This document shows positions 19,501-26,698 of a stretch of 64,000 bases of DNA, in pieces. This stretch comes from an uncultured Polaribacter sp. Lineage in GTDB: Bacteria > Bacteroidota > Bacteroidia > Flavobacteriales > Flavobacteriaceae. The translations under genes and the position numbers were made by a program. The first letter of the stretch is position 1. Every line of letters starts with the position of its first letter. The notes beneath the pieces are model-generated. The model searched no databases and had not been told where the DNA came from. It saw only the letters and a program-made list of their open reading frames with translations. The DNA lies in contig NZ_CANMVP010000020.1 of the NCBI RefSeq assembly GCF_947501385.1, forward strand, positions 31,894-95,893, read 5' to 3'.

Positions 19501-22500
19501 CTAACAACTAAATTAGAAACTGGGTAGGGAATTGTATACGGATCTAAAACTTTTTCACATCTTACTGTAACTCCATCTGTTTCTAACAATCTGATAACTG
19601 GAAATACCTTTGTTCCTGAAGGGTTATTCAAAAAAACAGGATTTGTACTCCAATTTGCTCCATTGTCTGAACTATAATTTAAAATATAAGGAGCGTAAGA
19701 ATTTGTTACTTCAAATTCAAAACCAAATTGAGTTGGATCTGTAATGGTACAATCTGGAACAATCGGTTTTATATTTGCTTCCAAATCCAAAGGTTCTATA
19801 ACAGCAGCATTGGTTGTTTTTGAACAACCATCAGCACCTGTAACTTCAATTGTATAATTTCCTGCGGATAAATTTACATACTCTTTTAAAGTTCCATAAA
19901 AGAATACCGTCGTGTTTGTATAACCATTAGAGCCATTTACTTCAATCGAATAAGGAGCTTTACTACCAGAAATAGCAATTTCAATTTTTCCTTTTTCACC
20001 AAAACATTTTGGGTCTGTTGCTGTAGCAATAACATTTAAATCTGGTGTTTTATGAATGGTAACTGTTTTTATGAATTCACAAAAACCAGTATTTCCAGAT
20101 CGATCTCTTACATACACATCATAATTTCCTGCAATCGAAATAGTTTTGTTGTTTGTATTTCCAAAATCAGCATTTGTAGGTAAAACTCCAGCATCCACAA
20201 AAGCATATACATAAGCGCCATTTCCACCTGAAGCCGTTACAGAAATTGCTCCTGAAGTACAGGAAATATCTGTAGTTAAAATACTGGCATTTAACTGCGG
20301 ATAAATGGTATGATTAGAAATTACAGATTCACATCCTAAAGCATCTTTTACATTTATAGTATAGGTATTGGGAACTAAATTTTTAAAAATATAGGCATTT
20401 GGAGTCGCTACATCTGGAGAAAACCAAAGTCCATTATTAATTCTAAATGTATAGTCTCCATTTCCTTGGGTGACATTTACAGAAATTTCTCCGTTGTTCC
20501 CTGTATAACATTGCGCACTCGTAGCGGTATGTTGTAACGTAACTGGTGTATTAATTTGAATTACAGCATCTGTTGTTGCCAAACATCCGTTTGTATCTCT
20601 TGCTTTTATTGTATAAATTCCTGAAGAAAGATTCGTAAATTGAGTTTGCCAGGTTGTACCATTGTCGATACTGAATTCATAGGGTGCCTTTCCTCCAGCA
20701 GCACTAGGCGTTATTGTTGCGTCAGAACTTCCGCAAGAAAGGTTTTTGGTAATAGTTGCCGTAACCGTAACTACTGATGGTTCAGAAATAATTTGTGTGT
20801 CTAAATCTAAAATACAGGTATCTTTTTTTAGTTGGATGGCATAATTTCCTTGAGGTAGTGTATTTAATATGATTGGTGAACTTGTAGCAGCAACCCAACT
20901 TCCCCCGTTTACAGCATACTCAAAATTACTTCCAAAATTTTCTGCATTTATGGTAATGCTTCCGTCTGAATTTCCATTACAGGTAGCATCAGAAACACTA
21001 GAAACGGTTCCTTTAAACGTATTGTTTGGCAACACCTCTACAACAATAGTTTCAGTACAATTACTGCCGTAATTAATTTCAATAGGATAGCTTCCTTCAG
21101 AAATATTCGTAAAAATAGTATTTGACGAAAACGCACCTCCATTAAAACTATAAGTATAAAGAGCATTGGTAGGCAGTATTGTAATTGTGCCTTTACCATC
21201 ACATGCATACACAACATTTGCTGTTCCATTTGGTGCAGTTGGCAGTGGATTTATAGTAATATTTGGTAAATTTAAAACACAGTTATTTGCATCTTTTATA
21301 GAAACGGTATAAATTCCTGAACCTAAATTATTAAAAGTGCTGTTAGTAACATAATTACTATTGTCTATACTGAATTTATACGGTGCTTTTCCTCCTGAAG
21401 GCATATCAAAAGTGATGATGCCATCTGTAGTACAGGTATAATCTTGTGTTAAGCTTGCACTCCCAACAATTTCAGTGGGTTCTGTTACTAAAATGCTACG
21501 TTCATAAGTACAGGTTTCTCCCGCTTTTGCAGCATTTATTTTAATAACATACGTATCTGGAGCTAGATTGTTAAAAATGCCATTTCCTTGATAGGTTACA
21601 CCATTGTCAATACTATAGGTTAGGCTATATCCTAAATTACTTCCTTGAATACTTACATTGATACTTCCACTATTTTCGCCATAACAAGTGCTATTATTTA
21701 CAGTTTCATTAAATGCTAAATCGTCTTCTTTAGAAATAGTTACTGGGTTTGAAATCGTCCAACAATTGTTAGCGTCCATCACCAAATATTCATAGATCCC
21801 TTCTTTTCCTAAAGGAATAGCAATTGTGCTTGACGTAAAGAAATCTGAAACCGGAATTGCATCAGCATCGCTATAAAGATTAGTACCATTATAGGACCAA
21901 ATGGCAAAATTATAGATTGGAACTCCGCCTGAGGGATTTAATTCTATACTTCCGTCTAAACAATTAATGCTTTTAGTGGCAGTTGCTGATAAATCTAATG
22001 GACTTGGCTTGGTAAAAGTTACCTCACCAATAAAATTACAACTGTTAGATGCTGTTACTTCTACACTGTAAAAACCTGCTTGAGAAACATCAAAACTATA
22101 ATCATTATCTGCTATGGGACCAACCGTAGACAACAAGTTGCCGTCTTTGTATAGTTTATAAGTATAATCTCCAGCAATATTATCTACTTGCACTCGTATT
22201 TCACCTGTAGAGTCTGAGCAAGAAATAGGCTGCGTAATTAGTTTTACGTCGATATCTTTTTCTACAATATCTATATTTACTAAAGAATAAATACAAGAAG
22301 TTATGGATCCTCCTTTTTTTCTGATAAATACATTATAACTGCCTGCTGAAGTTACATCAAAAACGTTACGATCTTGGTAAGAGCCCACATTATTGGTTAG
22401 ACTGTATTCGTAATCTACAGGCACATTATTAATGGTGATGCTTCCTGGAGTTCCACAAATAATATCTTTTGTAATAACAGCTGGGTCTATCGTTGCTTTA

Positions 22501-24692
22501 AAAACATTAAAGTAAAATCTTTTAAAACAACCACCTTGAGAACGGATTTCTAGACGATATTGCCCTGGTGCATCTGCTGTAAAATCGTTCTCTGTTTTTA
22601 CCGTATTCCAAGTACATGCATTGTCTACATTTGCACAATCTGAGTTGGTGACTGCTCCGCAAGAAGTTTCATCTAACTTTTGCCATAAAATGGTATTTGA
22701 ATTAAAAATTGTTGTTTTTATTTCTTTGATACTCCCGTCTCCACACAAATATATTTCAGATAATTTTGAACCATCATTAGGACAGGTTTTTATTTCATCT
22801 GCATAGGCTAACAATGGATTTTCTTGCGTAATAAAAGATTTAACGTTTACAATTTCAGAAGTACTAATACAACCCACTGGCGCAATTTTATCAACGGTAT
22901 ATCTTCCCGTACTTGAAACTGTTACTGATTGAGAATTCCCAATAACAACTCCGTTTTCATTTTTCCATTCGTAAGATAAAAAACCACTTCCGGCTGTTAA
23001 TGTAACGGTTGCTGCACATAAAATTTCATCACGCTCATATTTACAACCGTCTACATCTACTAAAAAATTTGATGGCCCTTCTAAACCAATATTACAAGCA
23101 TCTACACCATAAAAACTGGGATCTTCATTGATTGAAATTCCGCTTGTTTTTCCTGTATAACTTGTAATTACCTGATTTTCTATTTTGTTTGAACAAACAT
23201 CTCTTAACTCGTTACAATTTTCTACCACTTTTGTCTTGATACGAATCGTATAGGCTGGATCTCCTTTTTCTACCAAACCATTTGGAATCGTAAACCTTAA
23301 AACTCCTCGAAATTCATTCGCTAAAACGGGAGGTTCATAAGTATATTTAACACCTGGTGGAAGGATTAATTCTGACTCTAAAAAATCTACATTTTTGGGA
23401 AGCCTGTCAATTAAAACAGCACCTAAAGCATCATCATTTCCTTTATTTCTAAAACTTACATTGTACCAAATTAAATCTCCTAAATCCACATTTTTCCCTC
23501 CAATATCTACCCCTTCGCCGTTATCTATGGTTTTAATTAATTCGATATTTGGTTCAATAATGTCTATACTCATTGCATTTAAGAAAACCCAATACCCATC
23601 TCCTTTAGAAGTCATTTGTACCTTTGCACTGGTTTGATCATTTGCAATTAATTTGTTATTCACGTTATTAACAGTAAACAAATCTGCATCAAACCCTAGG
23701 GTATTTTGACTGCTGGGAACTCTTCCTACCTGAAAAGTATCATCTATAGTGATAGAACCGTTGAAGAAATTTGTAGCAGCATTTAAGTTGGGTGTAAACA
23801 AGTCTTGATAAGCTCCATTCACATCTTCCATTTTAAATTGATCTCCCTTCAAATTATAATCACCCTCTAAAGCAGCTACTAGCATTCTAGCTTTTACAGG
23901 GCCTACAGGAATGGTATTAAAACCCGAATAAGAAACCTCTGCAGATTTAGGGTTTGAACCTCCTTGAACACTTGCAAAACCATCAAAAATAGAAACTCTT
24001 CTACTTGGCTCTGTCTGGTTTTCGTAAACCACCACCATTATCCAACCTCCTGAAGAACCCGTGTTACTGGTACCTCTTACTGTTGCTCTTATGTTTGCTG
24101 CATAATAGTCTCCGTTTGAATCACCTAAAGCACTTACTATAGAAGTAATGTCTTTGTAACAGGTGTACACTACTTTTTCTGCCTCTGTACTTGTTTGTCC
24201 GTCAAAAATAATATCTCCAATAATATCTTGATAATTACCTCCTGGAAGTTTAAATTTAATTTTGTTAAAATCACTACTTCTAGCCTCTTTAGTGTCCCAG
24301 TATCTATACGGATATACGGCTGTCCAGTACAAACCTGCATGCACAACTTTAGAACAATTTGGTAGATTTAATTGAGCTTTACTTGATGAAAATGTGGTTG
24401 CATCTCCATCTATATCAATATAATTAAGATTTAATTTATTGTTTCCTTCACTAGTGCCGTTATAATTATCATTTGGTACTGTACCACCTTGATCTTTACT
24501 GACAATGTTATTTGCTATAAAGGAAATGTCTCCTTTTAAATTAACGCCTCCATTTACTAATCTTTGTGTAAACGGAACGTTTTTAGCACTTGTGGAAGTT
24601 TCACTTTTCGTTTGAGCATAAAACTCTAGGCTAACTGTTTGCACTATTAGCAAAAGCAGTAGCCACTTGCTGTGGTGTAATAATTTTTTCAT
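13539..24692 (-). CDS. sprB: SprB-like giant gliding adhesin with T9SS type B sorting domain
   Basis: A 3717-residue cell-surface adhesin; SprB moves along the cell surface in gliding Bacteroidota. After a signal peptide (about 1-26, ending EFYA-QT) there is a roughly 350-residue N-terminal domain, then a DUF11-like region (VDLGDLIWYNVSFRNKGNDD, TIGR01451 type). About 36 SprB-type repeats (PF13573) follow, each ending near G-x-Y-x-V-x-V-x-D-x-x-G-C. The C-terminus is a type B sorting domain: IFIPNFFTPNNNNENDFW, VYDRYSRLLKEF, GWDGIYNG, SGDYWYVVYY and the final GNFTLYR. It is shorter than F. johnsoniae SprB (about 6500 residues). A 235-residue three-repeat block is tandemly duplicated near the C-terminus. 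Genes around it match sprC-sprD-sprB-sprF order. Confidence 0.9.
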   Translation of the reverse strand: MKKLLHHSKWLLLLLIVQTVSLEFYAQTKSETSTSAKNVPFTQRLVNGGVNLKGDISFIANNIVSKDQGGTVPNDNYNGTSEGNNKLNLNYIDIDGDATTFSSSKAQLNLPNCSKVVHAGLYWTAVYPYRYWDTKEARSSDFNKIKFKLPGGNYQDIIGDIIFDGQTSTEAEKVVYTCYKDITSIVSALGDSNGDYYAANIRATVRGTSNTGSSGGWIMVVVYENQTEPSRRVSIFDGFASVQGGSNPKSAEVSYSGFNTIPVGPVKARMLVAALEGDYNLKGDQFKMEDVNGAYQDLFTPNLNAATNFFNGSITIDDTFQVGRVPSSQNTLGFDADLFTVNNVNNKLIANDQTSAKVQMTSKGDGYWVFLNAMSIDIIEPNIELIKTIDNGEGVDIGGKNVDLGDLIWYNVSFRNKGNDDALGAVLIDRLPKNVDFLESELILPPGVKYTYEPPVLANEFRGVLRFTIPNGLVEKGDPAYTIRIKTKVVENCNELRDVCSNKIENQVITSYTGKTSGISINEDPSFYGVDACNIGLEGPSNFLVDVDGCKYERDEILCAATVTLTAGSGFLSYEWKNENGVVIGNSQSVTVSSTGRYTVDKIAPVGCISTSEIVNVKSFITQENPLLAYADEIKTCPNDGSKLSEIYLCGDGSIKEIKTTIFNSNTILWQKLDETSCGAVTNSDCANVDNACTWNTVKTENDFTADAPGQYRLEIRSQGGCFKRFYFNVFKATIDPAVITKDIICGTPGSITINNVPVDYEYSLTNNVGSYQDRNVFDVTSAGSYNVFIRKKGGSITSCIYSLVNIDIVEKDIDVKLITQPISCSDSTGEIRVQVDNIAGDYTYKLYKDGNLLSTVGPIADNDYSFDVSQAGFYSVEVTASNSCNFIGEVTFTKPSPLDLSATATKSINCLDGSIELNPSGGVPIYNFAIWSYNGTNLYSDADAIPVSDFFTSSTIAIPLGKEGIYEYLVMDANNCWTISNPVTISKEDDLAFNETVNNSTCYGENSGSINVSIQGSNLGYSLTYSIDNGVTYQGNGIFNNLAPDTYVIKINAAKAGETCTYERSILVTEPTEIVGSASLTQDYTCTTDGIITFDMPSGGKAPYKFSIDNSNYVTNSTFNNLGSGIYTVSIKDANNCVLNLPNITINPLPTAPNGTANVVYACDGKGTITILPTNALYTYSFNGGAFSSNTIFTNISEGSYPIEINYGSNCTETIVVEVLPNNTFKGTVSSVSDATCNGNSDGSITINAENFGSNFEYAVNGGSWVAATSSPIILNTLPQGNYAIQLKKDTCILDLDTQIISEPSVVTVTATITKNLSCGSSDATITPSAAGGKAPYEFSIDNGTTWQTQFTNLSSGIYTIKARDTNGCLATTDAVIQINTPVTLQHTATSAQCYTGNNGEISVNVTQGNGDYTFRINNGLWFSPDVATPNAYIFKNLVPNTYTINVKDALGCESVISNHTIYPQLNASILTTDISCTSGAISVTASGGNGAYVYAFVDAGVLPTNADFGNTNNKTISIAGNYDVYVRDRSGNTGFCEFIKTVTIHKTPDLNVIATATDPKCFGEKGKIEIAISGSKAPYSIEVNGSNGYTNTTVFFYGTLKEYVNLSAGNYTIEVTGADGCSKTTNAAVIEPLDLEANIKPIVPDCTITDPTQFGFEFEVTNSYAPYILNYSSDNGANWSTNPVFLNNPSGTKVFPVIRLLETDGVTVRCEKVLDPYTIPYPVSNLVVSTAPGGSCVDGFNVTVEAQDGVAPYQFAINSTTDWQTPIPSTSLQYIFDNLTPGLNYTFYVKDATGCIKQNDTNVYDTFTPDIAITGNVTKDACATSDTGEIEFSIDDAKNPLSGILNWNVFDKTTNTIISNGSQSNTNNITVSNLAAGDYYLVLTNGASCSWGSLDVSVKRGLEITGVAVVAKDITCALPGIIEISSIYGGFGNYEFTLSSSNFVSTIVTTDLFIEVPLSNLVDPTISSTVLISVKDASECNKVLNSVTLNVSEKPTISTLTANSCDSNKTITVIGANGLAPYFYSIDNGVSYVSTSVFENLTPGDYQVKIKDSNACESPAETVKIIPELDFIGTVTKNLDCSSSPNAEITLTVTSGSGDYDYEVSDGLGNIVFSRTNLLNNPEIISVSNVTSYHITVFDNALATGSCFKTIEVEIPERLLPDFTYTVTNSVCSGSNSGNISFQNLNSSLTYTYSISPVSGTFDTSSNSFIDVAPGTYTITALSSNGCNVDKTNVNILEFNPILVPTPTVTEFNCLVGNSGENASISIDKTAISGGSGSYTIFEFIDTKGTVATTDDEVVQKGNTSTYYSTNKNGGAYRINVYDSLGCMGSTNAIIQPFSEITGASITIDKALDCATGEHISINYTSTLPIANISYAVVGKNGFSETNNTGEFFNLTEDVYTVTVNNLTTGCSLQRTHQVLEITPFKLTVNKVNDVSCFGANTGEVTLDFSTTTPYSDAYNYEIFDNNSGITTSISGTGTGVTSINNLPAGAYYTVVNMSNTPFCEVTSEVFTIENPMNPLDFFFVETPINCLVANSGEILINAKGGWGDYQYKVTTTSGTIIQDFSNNNSIINLSSDAYNVIVKDKNGCEVLKNSVLEAPTPIQATLVETVLNSCAGEASAAIQVAVSSGGQGNPPNYFYQIQLDGQTISAKQSSNIFTDLAAGNYTVTISDDYSCDLQLPITINEPNKVIIEANITSSVSCLTETASVTVSANGGAGNYTYSSDGINFGNNSTFNLTPGDYQFYAKDANGCTSETSAIINILPVTPLSATLNLDVALVSCANENTAVLSANASGGLGNYFYELLEDTNVVVRPQQTSEIFDNLGSGTYKIRVTSEDCEITTATHTIVDPVPLEFTAPIAVTNITCLGSNDGSITINAQGGTGNLIYSIDQLKFETSNTFSNLSAGNYDVIVQDESGCFILQTVTIMQPTALTATAINVKQETCFGNADASFSVAIVGGTAPYKTKLNGGVFIDNQVAFSNLTGGKTHVVFVEDSQGCETVVIVNLEEAVDLNLQSTTAVDCTNYLTTISATIDAAYANEVTFSLDGSTPQTNGEFKDIASGNYTLTVTHENGCIVTEEIVINNPEPLIFNGPVIKTDVSCFGENNGTITINAQGGTGNLMYSIDQLNFETSNTFSNLSAGNYNITVQDESGCSILQTVTIMQPTALTATAINVNQETCFGNADASFFINIVGGTAPYKTKLNDGVFIDNQVAFSNLTGETTHVVFVEDSQGCKTVVTVNLEEAVDLNLQSTTTVNCTNYLTTISATVDAAYASEVTFSLDGNTPQIDGEFKDIASGSHTLTVTHTNGCIVTEEIVINNPEPLIFDGPVIATAISCFGESNGTITINAKGGQGDFLCSIDGVNFKSQSVFTNLASGVYEVSVKDNLNCEPITQKITIAEPSELKVALKNIVEETCVGNSNASFELDISGDEAPYETKLENGAFVTGQTLFSNLEGGKTYAVTVKGKNGCEKSIDVSLKTAVNLNVSANVSYTCEEGASIVAAVSSAYQNQITYTLNDTSPTTDGKYSNVLPGKYRVKAVHENGCSVSTEIEVEKSVPLELTIDTNTKNTLIADPIGGSSPYTYSLNGGDFDWDNTFIINATRTYTITVKDAKGCEVSAAVEGVYIDIFIPNFFTPNNNNENDFWYPERVEEYHEIEVSVYDRYSRLLKEFKGIQQGWDGIYNGKPMPSGDYWYVVYYKDILGDKKKLIGNFTLYR
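14722..15426 (-). repeat. 705-bp tandem duplication inside the adhesin gene, copy B
   Basis: This 705-bp unit (235 codons) encodes three successive SprB-type repeats and is nearly identical to the unit at 15427-16131. Shared landmarks such as the segment encoding NNPEPLIF recur exactly 705 bp apart. A third, clearly diverged version lies just beyond it at about 14014-14721. Confidence 0.85.
15427..16131 (-). repeat. 705-bp tandem duplication inside the adhesin gene, copy A
   Basis: First (more N-terminal) copy of the 705-bp block, with the same three repeats in the same order. Differences from copy B are scattered substitutions (for example IQGGTGNLI versus GGTGNLM, NGGVF versus NDGVF) without length change. 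Confidence 0.85.
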
Positions 24693-24726
24693 ACTTAGGG
24701 GATTATGAATTTTAATTGATATTATT

Positions 24727-26697
24727 TTATTTTATATGCATGACCCATTTATCTTCTTTATAATTTCCATTTAGATTAGAATGGTATATTTCTAATATTT
24801 CTTTCTTTGACTCTTTTTTGTCTAAATAGACATACCTATAATTATTTCTTGGATAGATAAAAAATGCTGGGTTTAAGCCTTTGTTAGCTAATTGTACCAT
24901 AAACCTATTTGCATTAGATTTTTTAGAAAAAACACTTACAATTAAGTAATAACCTGGCTCTAAACCGTTACCAGATTTCATTATTTTAAATTTAGCGGGC
25001 TTATTTATGCTCGGTTTTACCGTGGAGGTTTTTATCCTCTTTTTTGGTATTGTTTTTTTAGTTGTAACAATTTTTCTTGGTTGTTGTGGTTTTTTATAAA
25101 CGCTATTCACAGGAATTACACCTACGCTATTTTCGTTTACTTTCACAATAGATAATAACTTTGTATAGCGATTATTTAATTTTGAACTTACTGCTTTTTG
25201 AGCTTCGCTATTTGTACCAAAAGAAGCTAAATACACATAATAATTATTCCTTCTAGGATGCTTAAAGTACTTTGCGTCAAAGCCTTTATCTTTCATTGTT
25301 TTGGTAAAGGCAATTGCATTGTTCTCGCTTGAATAATAATTTGCAACTACAAAATATCCATTAGGAGTTTCTGCTGGGAATGTAGCTTTTAATGGATTTA
25401 TTTTTGGCTCTTCAAGAAGGACTGCTTTCTTTTTTATAGGTGTTTTCTTCGGAACAACTTTAGGAAGTATCTTTTTTGGTGTAGTAAACTCTTTTTTCTC
25501 TAGAAACTCCGTTTTTTCGAGTGTGGTGTCTTTCTTTTTGTTTGAAACAATTTCTACAGCAGTATTCTGTTGGTTGCTTTTGATGAGTCTTAGCAATTGT
25601 AAGTGCTTTCTTTGCGTTTCTTTTTTCTGAATTTCATTGATAGAATCTTGACGAATTTTATAGGTGTCTATAATTTTATCAACCGCTTCTTTTTTAGCGT
25701 TGTTTTGATTTTCTTTATATTCTTTTTGAGTTAAACCCGCAGTATTAATATCTAAACCTGTTGCCTCTAAATCATTTAATTTGGCATAGTCTTGTTTCCC
25801 GAAATTATAGGTCAATCCTATTTCGTTGGTAACGCCTAAGTTATTTTTTCCTTGTTCGTAGACAAAACCTATCGAAATTCTCTCGGAAATATTAAATCCA
25901 ATTCCTAAAGCTGTTCCGTAGAAATCATCGTATGTAGATTGAATCCAACCAATTTTAGGCAAATCTAGAAGTAGACTTCCCGTAAATCTAGTGGTATTTT
26001 CACCGGGCTTCCTAACAATACTTAACAATTGAAGTTTTCCGTCTTTTAACAATCCACCATTATTTTTAAATGGTTTTGTATACATGAAATGACCTGAAAC
26101 TGTTTTTTCTGAAAAAGGGGTAATAAATTCATAGGCTTTCAAATCATAATCTATTAAATTTTCAAAGAAAACGCCCAGATCAAAACTCCCCAAAGTAAGA
26201 TTTACCGCGGGTTGAAAGTTAATTAAAGGTCTTTCTTGAAAATTTGTTAAAAACGGATCTGGATTGGTGACCACAATTTTGCTGCGATCAATTCCGTTTC
26301 TTGAGTACATAAAATTAAAACCGAATGCCAGTGCATTTTTATCACTCAGTTTTACTTGATAACCATAGTTTAAAAGCACTCCAAAATTCTTAAATATGCC
26401 AAAATTCTGTTGAAAAACCCCTAAACCAACTCCTACTTTTTCGCTAATTCTTCCTGAGTAACTTCCTACGTACAATTGAGGAGAATCATCAAAATCTGAA
26501 AACTTATTTCTACTTAAAAAACTTAAAGAGGTTGTGTTTTCTCTAGCAACAGAAAAAGTGGGGTTTAAAAAGAAACGATTGTGCTTTAAAAAGTTATGTG
26601 AAGAAAAATTATTATACAATTCTTCTTGAGTACTTTGTGAAAAAATACTCGTGGCGCATAAAATTAAAAATGCACTATATATGGGGGTTTTAAACAT
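24727..26697 (-). CDS. sprD: PorP/SprF barrel fused to two SPOR-like repeats (SprD position)
   Basis: A 656-residue protein with three parts. A signal peptide (ending TSIFSQ) leads into a PorP/SprF-type barrel of about 290 residues (NFSSHNFLKHNRFFLNPTFS, LNYGYQVKLSDKNALAFG). A Lys/Thr-rich linker follows (around 310-435, e.g. PKKILPKVVPKKTPIKKK). Two related SPOR-like modules close it: NGYFVVANYYSSENNAIAF with NNYYVYLASFG, and PGYYLIVSVFSKKSNANRF with NNYRYVYLDK at the C-terminus. SPOR domains bind peptidoglycan, so the protein could link an outer-membrane barrel to the wall; that is inference. It sits where sprD lies in F. johnsoniae; the symbol rests on synteny. Confidence 0.75.
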   Translation of the reverse strand: MFKTPIYSAFLILCATSIFSQSTQEELYNNFSSHNFLKHNRFFLNPTFSVARENTTSLSFLSRNKFSDFDDSPQLYVGSYSGRISEKVGVGLGVFQQNFGIFKNFGVLLNYGYQVKLSDKNALAFGFNFMYSRNGIDRSKIVVTNPDPFLTNFQERPLINFQPAVNLTLGSFDLGVFFENLIDYDLKAYEFITPFSEKTVSGHFMYTKPFKNNGGLLKDGKLQLLSIVRKPGENTTRFTGSLLLDLPKIGWIQSTYDDFYGTALGIGFNISERISIGFVYEQGKNNLGVTNEIGLTYNFGKQDYAKLNDLEATGLDINTAGLTQKEYKENQNNAKKEAVDKIIDTYKIRQDSINEIQKKETQRKHLQLLRLIKSNQQNTAVEIVSNKKKDTTLEKTEFLEKKEFTTPKKILPKVVPKKTPIKKKAVLLEEPKINPLKATFPAETPNGYFVVANYYSSENNAIAFTKTMKDKGFDAKYFKHPRRNNYYVYLASFGTNSEAQKAVSSKLNNRYTKLLSIVKVNENSVGVIPVNSVYKKPQQPRKIVTTKKTIPKKRIKTSTVKPSINKPAKFKIMKSGNGLEPGYYLIVSVFSKKSNANRFMVQLANKGLNPAFFIYPRNNYRYVYLDKKESKKEILEIYHSNLNGNYKEDKWVMHIK

Positions 26698-26698
26698 A

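Noticed and set aside
13728..23637. Many plus-strand frames of 60-90 codons opposite the adhesin gene
   Set aside because: They are shadows of an 11-kb repetitive gene; none has a plausible start context or recognisable product.
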